Position numbers and translations under genes: made by a program
Notes under the pieces: model-generated
What the model was told of the DNA's origin: nothing
The model's input: the letters and a program-made list of their open reading frames with translations, nothing else
Databases searched by the model: none
Assembly (NCBI GenBank): GCA_004193285.1
Contig: SECP01000028.1
Location: 1-64,000, forward strand
From: Myxococcales bacterium
GTDB taxonomy: Bacteria > Myxococcota_A > Polyangia > Polyangiales > Polyangiaceae
DNA: 64,000 nt
Direction: 5' to 3'
In this document: piece by piece, positions 49,075 through 57,016 of the stretch
How positions within the stretch are numbered: the stretch's first letter is position 1
How the letters are laid out: the number at the start of each line of letters is the position of its first letter

Positions 49075-50934
49075 TCAGGCGGGAGCGATGTCCGCCAGCA
49101 GCGCGGCGTAGCTCGAAATCCCGGACAGCCTCTCGCGCGCAGTGTGACACGTGAGGGCGGTAGCCTGGCCCGTCGTCTCCGCCAAAAAGCACAAGTAAAG
49201 CGCCACGTTCTTGGCGTACAGCAGCTGCGCCTCGTCGCTCAACGCGTAGAACCGAGCGCGCTGCGCGTAGCCGGCCGGGGTGTGATCACCGAGCGATGCC
49301 TTGTCCGCTCGCCCGCCAGCAGCGAGGACGAACAGGAAATTGTATTCGAACCAGAACATGTGATCGGGGCTCGGGGAAAGCGCGGAGAGCGCCTCCCGGC
49401 ACGCGCGTTCGCTTTCGAACACGTCTTCTGAACGCCCTTCGCTGCGGAGCGCGTGCAAGACGAACGAGCGCGCCATGCTGCGCTCTTGCTCGTCGGCCGC
49501 GAACGCGCTCGCCGCCGCGAGCTCCCGAGTGAAGCGGTGCCAGTCCTGCCACAGCGCGCGGTCCGCTTCGTTCGAAGAAGCGGCGAGCGCGCGGCCCATC
49601 TCGTACGTGTAGCGGCCGCTCGTCTTGATTTCGAGCTTGCTGCCCGTGACTCGCCCGCACAGCCGGTAGTTTTCTTCGGACTTGCCGGAGCCGCTATGAA
49701 AGCCGATGGAGCAGCCGAAAGCCTGGCAAATGCGCCAAGCACCTTGCACTCGCCGCTCCAGCTCTGCGCTGTCGTCGAAGGGAAAGTTTTTTTGAAAGCC
49801 GAAAGCGGGCGCCACGTAGTGAATACGTAGGTCCAGCGCCTCGCAGAGCGCCAGCATCGTCGCTAGAGTCTCGGGTGAGGTGAGGCCGGGTAGCTCGTCG
49901 ATGGAGAGCTCACGGAAGTACGCCTGCCCGCTGGGCGTGCTGAACGCGCGCCGCCTGGCTTCCGCGTAGAGCCGATCGCGCCGCTGCAGCTTCTGCACTG
50001 CCGGCCACACCGCGCACAGCAGCTCCGCCAGCGCGCGCTCGTCCAAGTACAACCCGAGCCCGCTCGCGCGTGCGCGCACGTGGTCCAAAATCTTGCTCGG
50101 CACCTGCGCCGCGCACCAGCCGAGCGGGTCGCTCTGCTTCGGGGTGATGCTCAGCTCTGGCGAAAGGTCGAACGTGATGTAGCTCGAGAGCAGGCAACCC
50201 GCGACGAGCTCGGCCTCGCGCGCGTCGTACTTGCCGCCCACGGGCTGGTGATCGGCGTTGAAGCCCCAGGCGATACGTCGCTGGTGAAAGCCCGTTTTTA
50301 GCTTGGAAAGCACGGCGCCGTGGCTCATGCCTTCCACGCTCTGGCCCTGGTGCCCTTCTGGAACCTCCGCCCCGATGAACGGAAACGGCACGCCTTGTAG
50401 GCGGCCCTCGAGCATGGCGTTCACGTCGTACACGAGCTCGCGAGGGATGCTGTTCTGGTTGGCGGTCATGCTCAGGCCGAGCGCGGACATCGCCCACTCG
50501 ACTGCTGGCCAATGCAAGGTCGTGAAGCGCGCGCCGACGCCCAAGCTCTGCACCTGCAACGTGCCGCTGGCGCTAGGGAAGATGGTGCTGCTCGGATCGT
50601 GCTCCTGCACCAGGTTCTTGAGCGTCAGCAGGTTTTGCCACGTCGCCGGAAAGGCGTAAGTGTCGTTGGCGAGCGCCACGCCGTCTTCCAGCACGCTCTC
50701 GGCGCCTTCGCGGCTGCTCTTCAAGACCCACGCGCAGTCGCCGTCTTCGTCCTCGGCCAGGGTGAACGTGCCGAGCGCGACGGTGAAGCGGCTTTTTTCG
50801 AAGTGAGTGACCCGCGCGCTGCGCGCCAATCGGTCGTAAAGGCGCGCAAAATCCAGGCAAAAATCGGGCGAGATACAGGGATTTTGGCGGAGTGAGATAC
50901 GCGCTTCGGTCAAGAAGCGATTGATGGCGCTCAT
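49075..50934 (-). CDS. uxaE: Tagaturonate epimerase (UxaE) homologue, long form
   Basis: Predicted 619 residues from ATG 50934, preceded by GAAAG; an upstream in-frame TTG or GTG would add a low-quality Arg-rich tail. The core matches UxaE: WGFNADHQPVGGKYDAREAE with following YITFDLSPEL, then IGFHSGSGKSEENYRLCG and SKLEIKTSGRYTYEMGRALA, which correspond to GFGADADH, HSGSDK and HVKTAGTSYLEA of the Thermotoga enzyme. UxaE interconverts D-tagaturonate and D-fructuronate, connecting galacturonate to the glucuronate route. It is roughly 130 residues longer than the Thermotoga protein, mostly at the N-terminus. Complements the galacturonate side of the locus. Confidence 0.78.
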   Translation of the reverse strand: MSAINRFLTEARISLRQNPCISPDFCLDFARLYDRLARSARVTHFEKSRFTVALGTFTLAEDEDGDCAWVLKSSREGAESVLEDGVALANDTYAFPATWQNLLTLKNLVQEHDPSSTIFPSASGTLQVQSLGVGARFTTLHWPAVEWAMSALGLSMTANQNSIPRELVYDVNAMLEGRLQGVPFPFIGAEVPEGHQGQSVEGMSHGAVLSKLKTGFHQRRIAWGFNADHQPVGGKYDAREAELVAGCLLSSYITFDLSPELSITPKQSDPLGWCAAQVPSKILDHVRARASGLGLYLDERALAELLCAVWPAVQKLQRRDRLYAEARRRAFSTPSGQAYFRELSIDELPGLTSPETLATMLALCEALDLRIHYVAPAFGFQKNFPFDDSAELERRVQGAWRICQAFGCSIGFHSGSGKSEENYRLCGRVTGSKLEIKTSGRYTYEMGRALAASSNEADRALWQDWHRFTRELAAASAFAADEQERSMARSFVLHALRSEGRSEDVFESERACREALSALSPSPDHMFWFEYNFLFVLAAGGRADKASLGDHTPAGYAQRARFYALSDEAQLLYAKNVALYLCFLAETTGQATALTCHTARERLSGISSYAALLADIAPA

Positions 50935-51085
50935 CGGCTTTCTTTCGTCGAGGCTGAGGCGTCGCGCGTGATGCCGGCCGAACAGCCCGGGGCGAGCACG
51001 GCTAGGCGCAGTGCGTTGGAGGGAATCTGTGTCGAGCTGTGTTCGAGGGCGCGCACTCATTGCCCCTTTCGGTGTTTAATGCTCG

Positions 51086-52123
51086 GTGCCCGTGAAACGA
51101 TCACAGCGTCATCGAGCTGCTGTCGCCCTGGCGGTCGCCGGCGCGCTGTTCGCGGTGCCCACCAGGGCGCAAGCCCCCTCCGGGGAGCCGACGCATTTCG
51201 AGCTGCGCGCGCCCGCGGGGTGCAGCAGTGTGGAAGATTTCTCCGCGCGTGTTCGCAAGCGCTCGGCGCGCATCGTGCTCGTTCCCGGCCCTGCGAGACG
51301 GTCCCTGGTGGTGGAAATTCAGGAGCAATTGCCGGGGGTGCTGCGCGGCTCCGTGCGCGTCGTCGAGCCCGGGGGTGGGGCGCGCTCCCGTCAGCTGAGG
51401 GCATCCACCTGTGCGGAGGCGGTAGACGCGCTGTCCCTCATCGCCACCGTCACTCTCGATCCGGACGCACTGTTGGCGGAGCCTGAGGGCGAGCCCGAGC
51501 CCGAGCCCGAGCTCACGGCAAAGCCGCCACCTCGCCCGGCGGAGCTTCAGCACCGGCCGCGCGGCGTGCAGCCGCAGCCTCCGCCCCCCCGTGAGTCCGT
51601 TGCCGCGTATCGCTTCAGCGTGGGTCTCGGCGCCGCCCTCCTCTTCAATCAAGCGCCGGAGCTGGCGCCGGGAGCCTCTGCCGCGCTCGCGCTGGAGCTT
51701 TGGCCCGGCGCCGTGCTCGCGCCCTTCGTGCGGCTTTCGCTCGTGCATGCACAGCGCCGAGGCATCGCCGAGCCAGGCGGCTCCGCCAGCTTTGCCTTCA
51801 CCCTGCCGACACTGGACGTTTGCCCCGTGCGGCTCGGGCCTCGGGAGCTGGGCATCCGCCCGTGCGCCTACGGCAGTGTTGGCATGCTGGAGGCGTGGGG
51901 CTCCGCCTCGGGGGCCGGTGAGTCACGCGCTCGCCTTTCCGGTTCCGGTGGCGGCTCACTTTGGGTCGGCTTGCGGGTGAGCGAAGCCTTCGAAATCGTT
52001 GCGGATGGGCGCGTGGGAGCGCTCTTCCCGCGCGATCGCTTCGGCTTCGACAATCGGGGTTTTTTCACGACACCCAGACTGGGATTTTCTGCCGGCTTGG
52101 GACTAGCCGGCGGATTTCCGTGA
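51086..52123 (+). CDS. Secreted protein with C-terminal beta-barrel-like region
   Basis: Predicted 345 residues (GTG 51086, alternative GTG 51092). Signal peptide ending VPTRAQA (about residue 30). Residues 35-130 (FELRAPAGCSSVEDFSARV, CAEAVDALSLIATVTLDPDA) form a small domain with a cysteine pair, followed by a Glu/Pro linker. The rest has repeated amphipathic strands (YRFSVGLGAALLF, GPRELGIRPCAYGSVGMLEAWG, FEIVADGRVGALFPRDRFGF), looking like an OmpA-size barrel. No recognised family; similar layouts are common in myxobacterial genomes. It lies directly before the ECF sigma gene. Confidence 0.55.
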   Translation: MPVKRSQRHRAAVALAVAGALFAVPTRAQAPSGEPTHFELRAPAGCSSVEDFSARVRKRSARIVLVPGPARRSLVVEIQEQLPGVLRGSVRVVEPGGGARSRQLRASTCAEAVDALSLIATVTLDPDALLAEPEGEPEPEPELTAKPPPRPAELQHRPRGVQPQPPPPRESVAAYRFSVGLGAALLFNQAPELAPGASAALALELWPGAVLAPFVRLSLVHAQRRGIAEPGGSASFAFTLPTLDVCPVRLGPRELGIRPCAYGSVGMLEAWGSASGAGESRARLSGSGGGSLWVGLRVSEAFEIVADGRVGALFPRDRFGFDNRGFFTTPRLGFSAGLGLAGGFP

Positions 52124-52153
52124 TCGATGGCGGCCGTGCTCGCATCATGAGAG

Positions 52154-52738
52154 GTGCGGGTGAACACAATCTCCGATTTGGAGCTCCCCTCCACCGAAGC
52201 AGACGTCGCCAGACAGGCCGCGTCGCGCTTGCGGTTGGAACAGATGTTCAATGACCACCACGACTTCATTTGGCGACTCATTCGGCGGCTGGGGCTCAGC
52301 CGCGGAGCCGCCGATGACGCCGCACAACAAGTCTTTCTGGTCGCAGCCGAGCGGATCCTGGACATCCAAGAAGGACGCGAGCGAGCGTTCTTGTTTGGTA
52401 CCGCGCTGCGAGTCTCCCGTCGTGTCTCCCGCAACGAGAAGCGCTGGGTCTTGGAAGACGACATGGACTTTCGCAACAGCGCAGCTCTTCGTCCGGAAGA
52501 GCTCGCCGATCAACGCCGCGCCGTCGACCTGATGGGGCGCATCTTGGCGAACATGGACCACGACCTCAAGACCGTATTCATCCTCGCGGAGCTGGAAGGC
52601 ATGACGATGCCGCAGGTGTCGTCACTCCTGGAGATTCCGCTGGGCACCGCGACTTCCCGCCTGCGGCGCGCACGTGAAGCCTTCCGCTCGGCCGTAGCCG
52701 CGTTCGAGGCTGCGGTGCCGCAAGGGGCCAAGACATGA
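52154..52738 (+). CDS. ECF-type sigma factor
   Basis: Predicted 194 residues, GTG start with a GAGG-like sequence. Region 2 is visible in FNDHHDFIWRLIRRLGLSRG and DDAAQQVFLVAAERI, the core-binding and -10 recognition helices. Region 4 has HDLKTVFILAELEGMTMPQV with SLLEIPLGTATSRLRRARE as the -35 helix-turn-helix. The C-terminus ends shortly after region 4, so it lacks any ECF-specific extension. Its stop overlaps the next gene's ATG (ATGA), so the protein encoded there is a likely regulator of this sigma. Confidence 0.88.
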   Translation: MRVNTISDLELPSTEADVARQAASRLRLEQMFNDHHDFIWRLIRRLGLSRGAADDAAQQVFLVAAERILDIQEGRERAFLFGTALRVSRRVSRNEKRWVLEDDMDFRNSAALRPEELADQRRAVDLMGRILANMDHDLKTVFILAELEGMTMPQVSSLLEIPLGTATSRLRRAREAFRSAVAAFEAAVPQGAKT

Positions 52739-53496
52739 GCAACTTGAAGCTCGTGCCGGACGCGCCCACGCCGCTGGAGAGGATGCTGCTGGAAGCGTCA
52801 CGCGCGGAGCAGCCTTCCAGCGAGCACAAGGCTCGCTTGCGGGCAGCGCTCGGTCTTGGCTTGCCGCTCTCCGGTCCGCTCGCGGCGCCGCCGCCCGCGC
52901 CCGCTCCGCTCCCCGCGACTCAGCCTGCGGCCGCAGCGCTGCCAGCGGCGGGTAAATCGCTCACCTTCGCCAAGGTCGCCGCTGCGGTTGGCGCTCTCGT
53001 CTTGGTCGGCGCGCTCGTGCTGACTCGTGAGGGCGAAGCGCCGAGCGCGCCGGTGACCGCGGTCGCGCCGTCTCCGGTCGTGGTCAGTCCCGTCCGGCCT
53101 CAGCCTGCGAGCGCGGTTCCCGCGGAAGAGCTGGCCGTCTCGCCGCTGCCGCCAGTGGAAGAGCGGGCAGCCAGCGCGCCGCGGCCCTCGCGCGGCTCCC
53201 CCGCGCCCGGCTCCAGCGCGGATCTCTCCGAGCAAATCTTGCTGATTGAAGCAGCGCGCGCCGGCGTCGCCGGGCGGGACGCCAAGGGCGCGCTGACCGC
53301 GCTGGATAGCTACGCGGTCAGGTTCCCGCGGGGCGCCTTCGGTCAAGAAGCGGCCGTGCTCCGCATTCGCGCCCTCGATCAATCGGGGGACTCCGCGCGA
53401 GCGACCCAGCTCGCCAAATCCTTCGTGGCGCGCTTCCCGAACAGTCCTCACGTCGCCCGCTTGAAGCCCATCGCGGAGCGCGCGACTTCGCGATAG
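52735..53496 (+). CDS. Probable anti-sigma factor-like membrane protein
   Basis: Predicted 253 residues. An N-terminal cytoplasmic segment of about 75 residues (MLLEASRAEQPSSEHKARL) carries no zinc motif. One membrane helix lies at about residues 79-99 (KVAAAVGALVLVGALVLT). A Pro/Ala/Ser linker follows to about 160, then helical repeats (LLIEAARAGVAGRDAKGAL, RFPRGAFGQEAAVLRI, FVARFPNSPHVARL) that look like TPR or YfiO-type repeats. Translational coupling with the ECF sigma and the single-helix layout support an anti-sigma role, but a classic anti-sigma domain is not visible. Confidence 0.6.
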   Translation: MSNLKLVPDAPTPLERMLLEASRAEQPSSEHKARLRAALGLGLPLSGPLAAPPPAPAPLPATQPAAAALPAAGKSLTFAKVAAAVGALVLVGALVLTREGEAPSAPVTAVAPSPVVVSPVRPQPASAVPAEELAVSPLPPVEERAASAPRPSRGSPAPGSSADLSEQILLIEAARAGVAGRDAKGALTALDSYAVRFPRGAFGQEAAVLRIRALDQSGDSARATQLAKSFVARFPNSPHVARLKPIAERATSR

Positions 53497-53507
53497 ATTG
53501 AGCCTTC

Positions 53508-54452
53508 ATGGCTCGGTCGCCGCTGCTCGCGCTCGCGCTCGCCATGGGGGCGGGCTTGCTCTCCGCTTGCGACGGTGAGTTCGTCAATCTGGGCACCTCC
53601 GACGCGCCGTTGGGGGAAGCGGGGCGCCCCGGCGGGCCGCCACTCATCCGCGTGTGGCAGGTCGCGGAGGCGCCGCTCTTGCCGCAGATGGAGGGCCTGC
53701 TCCTCGCCAGCCCCTCGTTGACGGCGAGCGGCGAGCTGTTCTTTTCCGCGCAGGAGCGCGGCACCTCGGGCGGGGAGCCCAAGCCAACCGGTGTTTGGCA
53801 CGCGCCTCCGGTAGCCGGTGGCTTCGGCGCGCCGACCGCGCTGCAGCTTGGCACGATGACGAGCGCGGACGTCGCCAGCCCGGCCGTGTCGCCTTCGGGG
53901 CGAGAGCTGTGGTTCGGCATGAACCCCACCGGCCGTGACACGGACGTGTTCCGCTGCGAGCTGCTCGATGGGGTGTGCGGCACACCCGTGGAAGTGGAGG
54001 AGCTCAACGGCGACTACGACGACGCGCCTCGTCCTCCCGCGCTCGGTGAGACGATGATGGCGCTGTCCTCCAAGCGCCATGGCCGTCCCACCCTTTACCA
54101 AATCTATTTAGTCACGCGGGCGAGCGCGGAAGCAGCGTGGAGTGCTCCGAGCCAGGCGGGCCTGGAGACCATCAACTCGGCGGAGTTCCAGAGCGCGGAC
54201 GGCTTCTTGGCAGAAGAAGGCCTCGCGCTGTACTTCTCCTCGACTCGCGCGGGCACGTCGGATCTCTACGTCGCTCGTCGTTCGTCGCTCGCCACCTCGT
54301 TCGGCGCGCCGCAGGCCCTGGCCGACCTGAACAGCAGCGCGGAAGAGCGCATGCCCTGGCTCAGCCCGGACGGGCAGAAGCTGTACTTCGTCTCGGACCG
54401 GGCCAGCGGGCGGTACGCGCAGTACTCGCTCTACGTGGCGCAGAAGCTCTGA
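53508..54452 (+). CDS. Lipoprotein with PD40-type beta-propeller
   Basis: Predicted 314 residues. Lipobox GLLSAC (residue 21) and a short linker. Several propeller blades follow: LLLASPSLTASGELFFSAQE, SPAVSPSGRELWFGMNPTG, FLAEEGLALYFSSTRAGTSD and PWLSPDGQKLYFVSDRASG, the WD40-like PD40 repeat found in TolB and surface proteins. The domain is complete from about residue 45 to the end. Could be a substrate or signal sensor near the ECF cassette. The convergent GYF-like gene ends one base after. Confidence 0.72.
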   Translation: MARSPLLALALAMGAGLLSACDGEFVNLGTSDAPLGEAGRPGGPPLIRVWQVAEAPLLPQMEGLLLASPSLTASGELFFSAQERGTSGGEPKPTGVWHAPPVAGGFGAPTALQLGTMTSADVASPAVSPSGRELWFGMNPTGRDTDVFRCELLDGVCGTPVEVEELNGDYDDAPRPPALGETMMALSSKRHGRPTLYQIYLVTRASAEAAWSAPSQAGLETINSAEFQSADGFLAEEGLALYFSSTRAGTSDLYVARRSSLATSFGAPQALADLNSSAEERMPWLSPDGQKLYFVSDRASGRYAQYSLYVAQKL

Positions 54453-55652
54453 CTACTTGGCGTTGTCCGCGGCGATGGCGCTGCGGATCGCAGCCTTGAG
54501 CGGGTTGTCGTTGGCGACCGGCGCGGGGGCCTTCGGCTTTGCTTGGACTTTGGGCTTGGGCTCGGCCTTCGGCTTTGCTTCGGCCTTCGGCTTCGGCTCG
54601 GCTTTTTGCCGTGGCTCCGACTTGGTCACCGCTTGGGCCGGCCTCGCTGCTACGGCTGCGCGAGCCTTCGGCGCGACGACGCTCGGTGCCGCGGCCTCCG
54701 GGTTCGGAGCCGCGCCTTGAGCCAGCGTGGGCAGTGAGTCCAAAGACACCGTCTGCACCGCTTCGGTCTTGGGCTTCGCTTCCGCGTCTTGGCTCAGCGG
54801 TGCCGGCGTCGCGGGCACGGCCGCCACCGGCAGCGGAGCGGGCGTGGCCGGTTCCGGTGCGCGCGGCCGCGGGGCGACGGGGGCCGGCTCCGCGTTGGGG
54901 CCGGGAAGCAGGGCGAGCTTGCCGAGCACGTTCTTGACTGCGAACGGCGCCTTCGCGCTCACGAAAGCCGTGACGCGACGCTCGCCGTACAGGTACTTGT
55001 TCTCCATTCCCACGCGCCGCGCGCCTTCTCGAAGCCAGTTCTGGCGGTAAGCAGCGAGCACGCCGCCCGTGAGCAAGAGCCCGAGCATGAGCCAACGGCC
55101 CCAGCGCACGCCGCCCGGCCTGCGACGAAAGTCCACCTCGCTCGTCATCGCCGAGCGCCGCTTCACCGCGACGGGGGGCGTGTACACCGGAGCGACCAAC
55201 CGTGGCTGCTGGTAAACGGGCGCGACCAGCGGCTGCGGGGGGAACGCGGGCGCGGTGGCCGCGAACGGATTCGGCGCGGTGGTGAGAAACGGATTGGCCA
55301 CGGGGCGCGCAACCGCCACCGGGCGAGCTACCGGAGCCGGGCGAGGTGCGGGCGGGATGCTGCGCGGCGAAGGCGGCTTCGGCGCGGGCCGGGCCATGGG
55401 GCGCGGAGGTGCTGAAGGAGCGCGGGGCGCTGCCATCAAGCGGGTCACGGAGTCCTCCGGCTCGTCGTCGTCCAGACCGGCGACCGCGCCGAGGCGCTGC
55501 CAAGTCTTCATGCCGGCCTTCCACACCAAGGTGGATGCATCCACCAAGCTGAGGCGAAACGCGTCGTCGAGCTGCTCGACGTTCATGCGCTTCATGTCGT
55601 CGTCCGCGATCATCACGTGCCAGGTCTCGTTGTCGGCGATAGAGGCTGCCAA
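54453..55652 (-). CDS. GYF_2-domain membrane protein with Lys/Pro/Ala repeat tail
   Basis: Predicted 399 residues. Residues 1-62 contain a GYF_2/DUF4339-type domain (ETWHVMIADDDMKRMNVEQL then TLVWKAGMKTWQRLG). A Pro/Ala linker to about residue 165 is followed by one membrane helix at about 185-205 (WGRWLMLGLLLTGGVLAAY). After this come a second linker and a KPKAEAKPKAEPKPK repeat before an Ala-rich end. GYF_2 domains sit on the cytoplasmic side and usually mediate protein interactions. The long proline-rich tail could bridge envelope layers. No enzyme function seen; identity of partner unknown. Confidence 0.65.
   Translation of the reverse strand: MAASIADNETWHVMIADDDMKRMNVEQLDDAFRLSLVDASTLVWKAGMKTWQRLGAVAGLDDDEPEDSVTRLMAAPRAPSAPPRPMARPAPKPPSPRSIPPAPRPAPVARPVAVARPVANPFLTTAPNPFAATAPAFPPQPLVAPVYQQPRLVAPVYTPPVAVKRRSAMTSEVDFRRRPGGVRWGRWLMLGLLLTGGVLAAYRQNWLREGARRVGMENKYLYGERRVTAFVSAKAPFAVKNVLGKLALLPGPNAEPAPVAPRPRAPEPATPAPLPVAAVPATPAPLSQDAEAKPKTEAVQTVSLDSLPTLAQGAAPNPEAAAPSVVAPKARAAVAARPAQAVTKSEPRQKAEPKPKAEAKPKAEPKPKVQAKPKAPAPVANDNPLKAAIRSAIAADNAK
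54530..54615. repeat. Imperfect tandem repeat encoding the Lys/Pro/Ala tail
   Basis: Repeated units built around TTCGGCTT and TTGG/TCGG within the 3' part of the GYF_2 gene code for alternating KPKAE and KPKVQ units. A short-period repeat such as this may expand or contract by slippage. Confidence 0.5.
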
Positions 55653-56057
55653 GCATTCCCTCCGAGGAGCGAGATTGTCTCACCAGGTTACCACTCACGC
55701 GAGTGCGGCTGACCCTCAAAGGGCGCCGCGCGCAAGATTCGCTTCGCCTCTCGTCGAGATTTTCCAGTTTCCTCGGCTGCCCCTGCCGTTTTCTGCGTCA
55801 AAGCCGAGGTCGGACGCTGTGGAAAACTCCCTGACTCGTTGGCTCCCATCACCGGCAGCAGCGAGACGTTCCACAGCTCGTTCGCCCACCGGTCGCTGTG
55901 TTTCGGGGCACGGCTCGATGCAGTCATGCTCCCAACCTAAAGCGACCAAATGACAGCGTTATGTCAGTGATTTTTGGCACAGCGCGACCAGCTGTAGGTG
56001 GCGAAATTCCTTGAGGTTTTGGCGGGTGTCCGGAAGCCCGTAGTGGCCGCCCTATTC
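55653..56057. other. 405-base gap without a convincing gene
   Basis: Short open frames exist on both strands, but none has a Shine-Dalgarno, a recognisable domain or the codon pattern of neighbours. It contains one clear dyad (55951-55966) and otherwise no recognised element. Its base composition is less G/C-rich than the surrounding genes. Confidence 0.5.
55951..55966. promoter_or_regulatory. TGACA/TGTCA dyad
   Basis: TGACA, six bases, TGTCA forms a perfect dyad inside the gap between the GYF_2 gene and the SpoIIE-like gene. The arms resemble those of the hairpin at 24378-24406 (TGACAG/CTGTCA). A binding site for a dimeric regulator is possible. Confidence 0.3.
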
Positions 56058-56888
56058 TCAGCCAGGCTCGGAGCCGCGCTGAATGCCGCTCTCGAATCTG
56101 GCATTGGGGTCGGCTCCGACGAGAACGAGCGTCGCATCGTCGCGCGAGAAGCGACCGGACTCGGAGACGCGGCTCGCGAGCAGCTCGTACAGCGCGTCGG
56201 GGCTTTGTCCGCTCAGGATGAGGCCGCGCTGGGGAAGCTCCAGATCCAGGGCGAGCCGGCGCACGGGATCGGGGTGATCCGAGCCGGCGGTGAAGCCGTC
56301 CGAAACTGTCAGCCACGTGGTACCCCAGACGAGCGGCACGACCTCGACCGGCGGGGGCACGGTGGTGGTCGACGTGAGAGGCGGTGAAGAGGTGCCGTGG
56401 GTCGAGACGTGCCCATCCGGGCGCGCGCAAGCCAGCGGTGGCATGCCGGCGGTCGTCACCTCCGCGCGCGCTTCGGCGATGGAGCAGCGCAAGATAGTGA
56501 CGCGAAGCTCCGTGCTCGGGTATTCGAAGAGCGCGCGCACGAGGTCGAGCATGACCGCGTGCAGCGGTGTGCGTTCGTTGATGCCCCGCGCGGCTTTGGC
56601 GAGCAGAGCGCGAGCGACGTCACTCGGGCTCGAGTGACGGGTGGCGATGTCGAGCAGAACGATGCCGACGTCTCCGCCCGGGCCGCTGACGATGTCGAAC
56701 GCGTCGGTCTCGCGAGGCCCTTCGAGGGTGTCACCGGTGATGCGGAGGAGGCCGCGCTGCAGGGGGAGCTTCGGAGAGTTGGACTGACGGGAGGAGGCTG
56801 GCAAAGCGGGAGGCCGGATTGCGAAACGCGTTCCACGGCGAGCCCAAACCCGGCATGTGTGAGGGGTAACGGCTTTCCCGAGCAACAA
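56058..56888 (-). CDS. Diverged SpoIIE/PP2C-like phosphatase domain protein
   Basis: Predicted 276 residues. The order of motifs follows SpoIIE-type PP2C phosphatases. TDAFDIVSGPGGDVGIVLLD stands for the GDYYD and GDVSGHG region, with Asp kept but the GHG replaced by ATRHSS. AEVTTAGMPPLACARPDG matches the AGHPPPLLLR region. LTVSDGFTAG stands for the YTDGLTE motif, and DDATLVLV for the closing DDITLVV. Enough metal-binding Asp residues remain for activity to be possible. The N-terminal 50 residues show no domain. Divergent from the sigma54 activator gene with a 128-base gap, so it may regulate the same pathway. Confidence 0.6.
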   Translation of the reverse strand: MLLGKAVTPHTCRVWARRGTRFAIRPPALPASSRQSNSPKLPLQRGLLRITGDTLEGPRETDAFDIVSGPGGDVGIVLLDIATRHSSPSDVARALLAKAARGINERTPLHAVMLDLVRALFEYPSTELRVTILRCSIAEARAEVTTAGMPPLACARPDGHVSTHGTSSPPLTSTTTVPPPVEVVPLVWGTTWLTVSDGFTAGSDHPDPVRRLALDLELPQRGLILSGQSPDALYELLASRVSESGRFSRDDATLVLVGADPNARFESGIQRGSEPG

Positions 56889-57016
56889 CCGAGACTTGGG
56901 TCAATTCCGCTGACGCTGGACGCTCGGTTTTAGCAACTATTTCGGTCTCAGGCTGAGCTTCCTGGACGAGCGCGTCTAAAGCTGGGACCGGATCGTGCGT
57001 TGAAGGTTGAGTAGCA

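Noticed and set aside
55688-55949. Small antisense-oriented open frames in the gap before the SpoIIE-like gene
   Set aside because: Two overlapping frames of under 80 codons with no Shine-Dalgarno, no domain and no consistent start.
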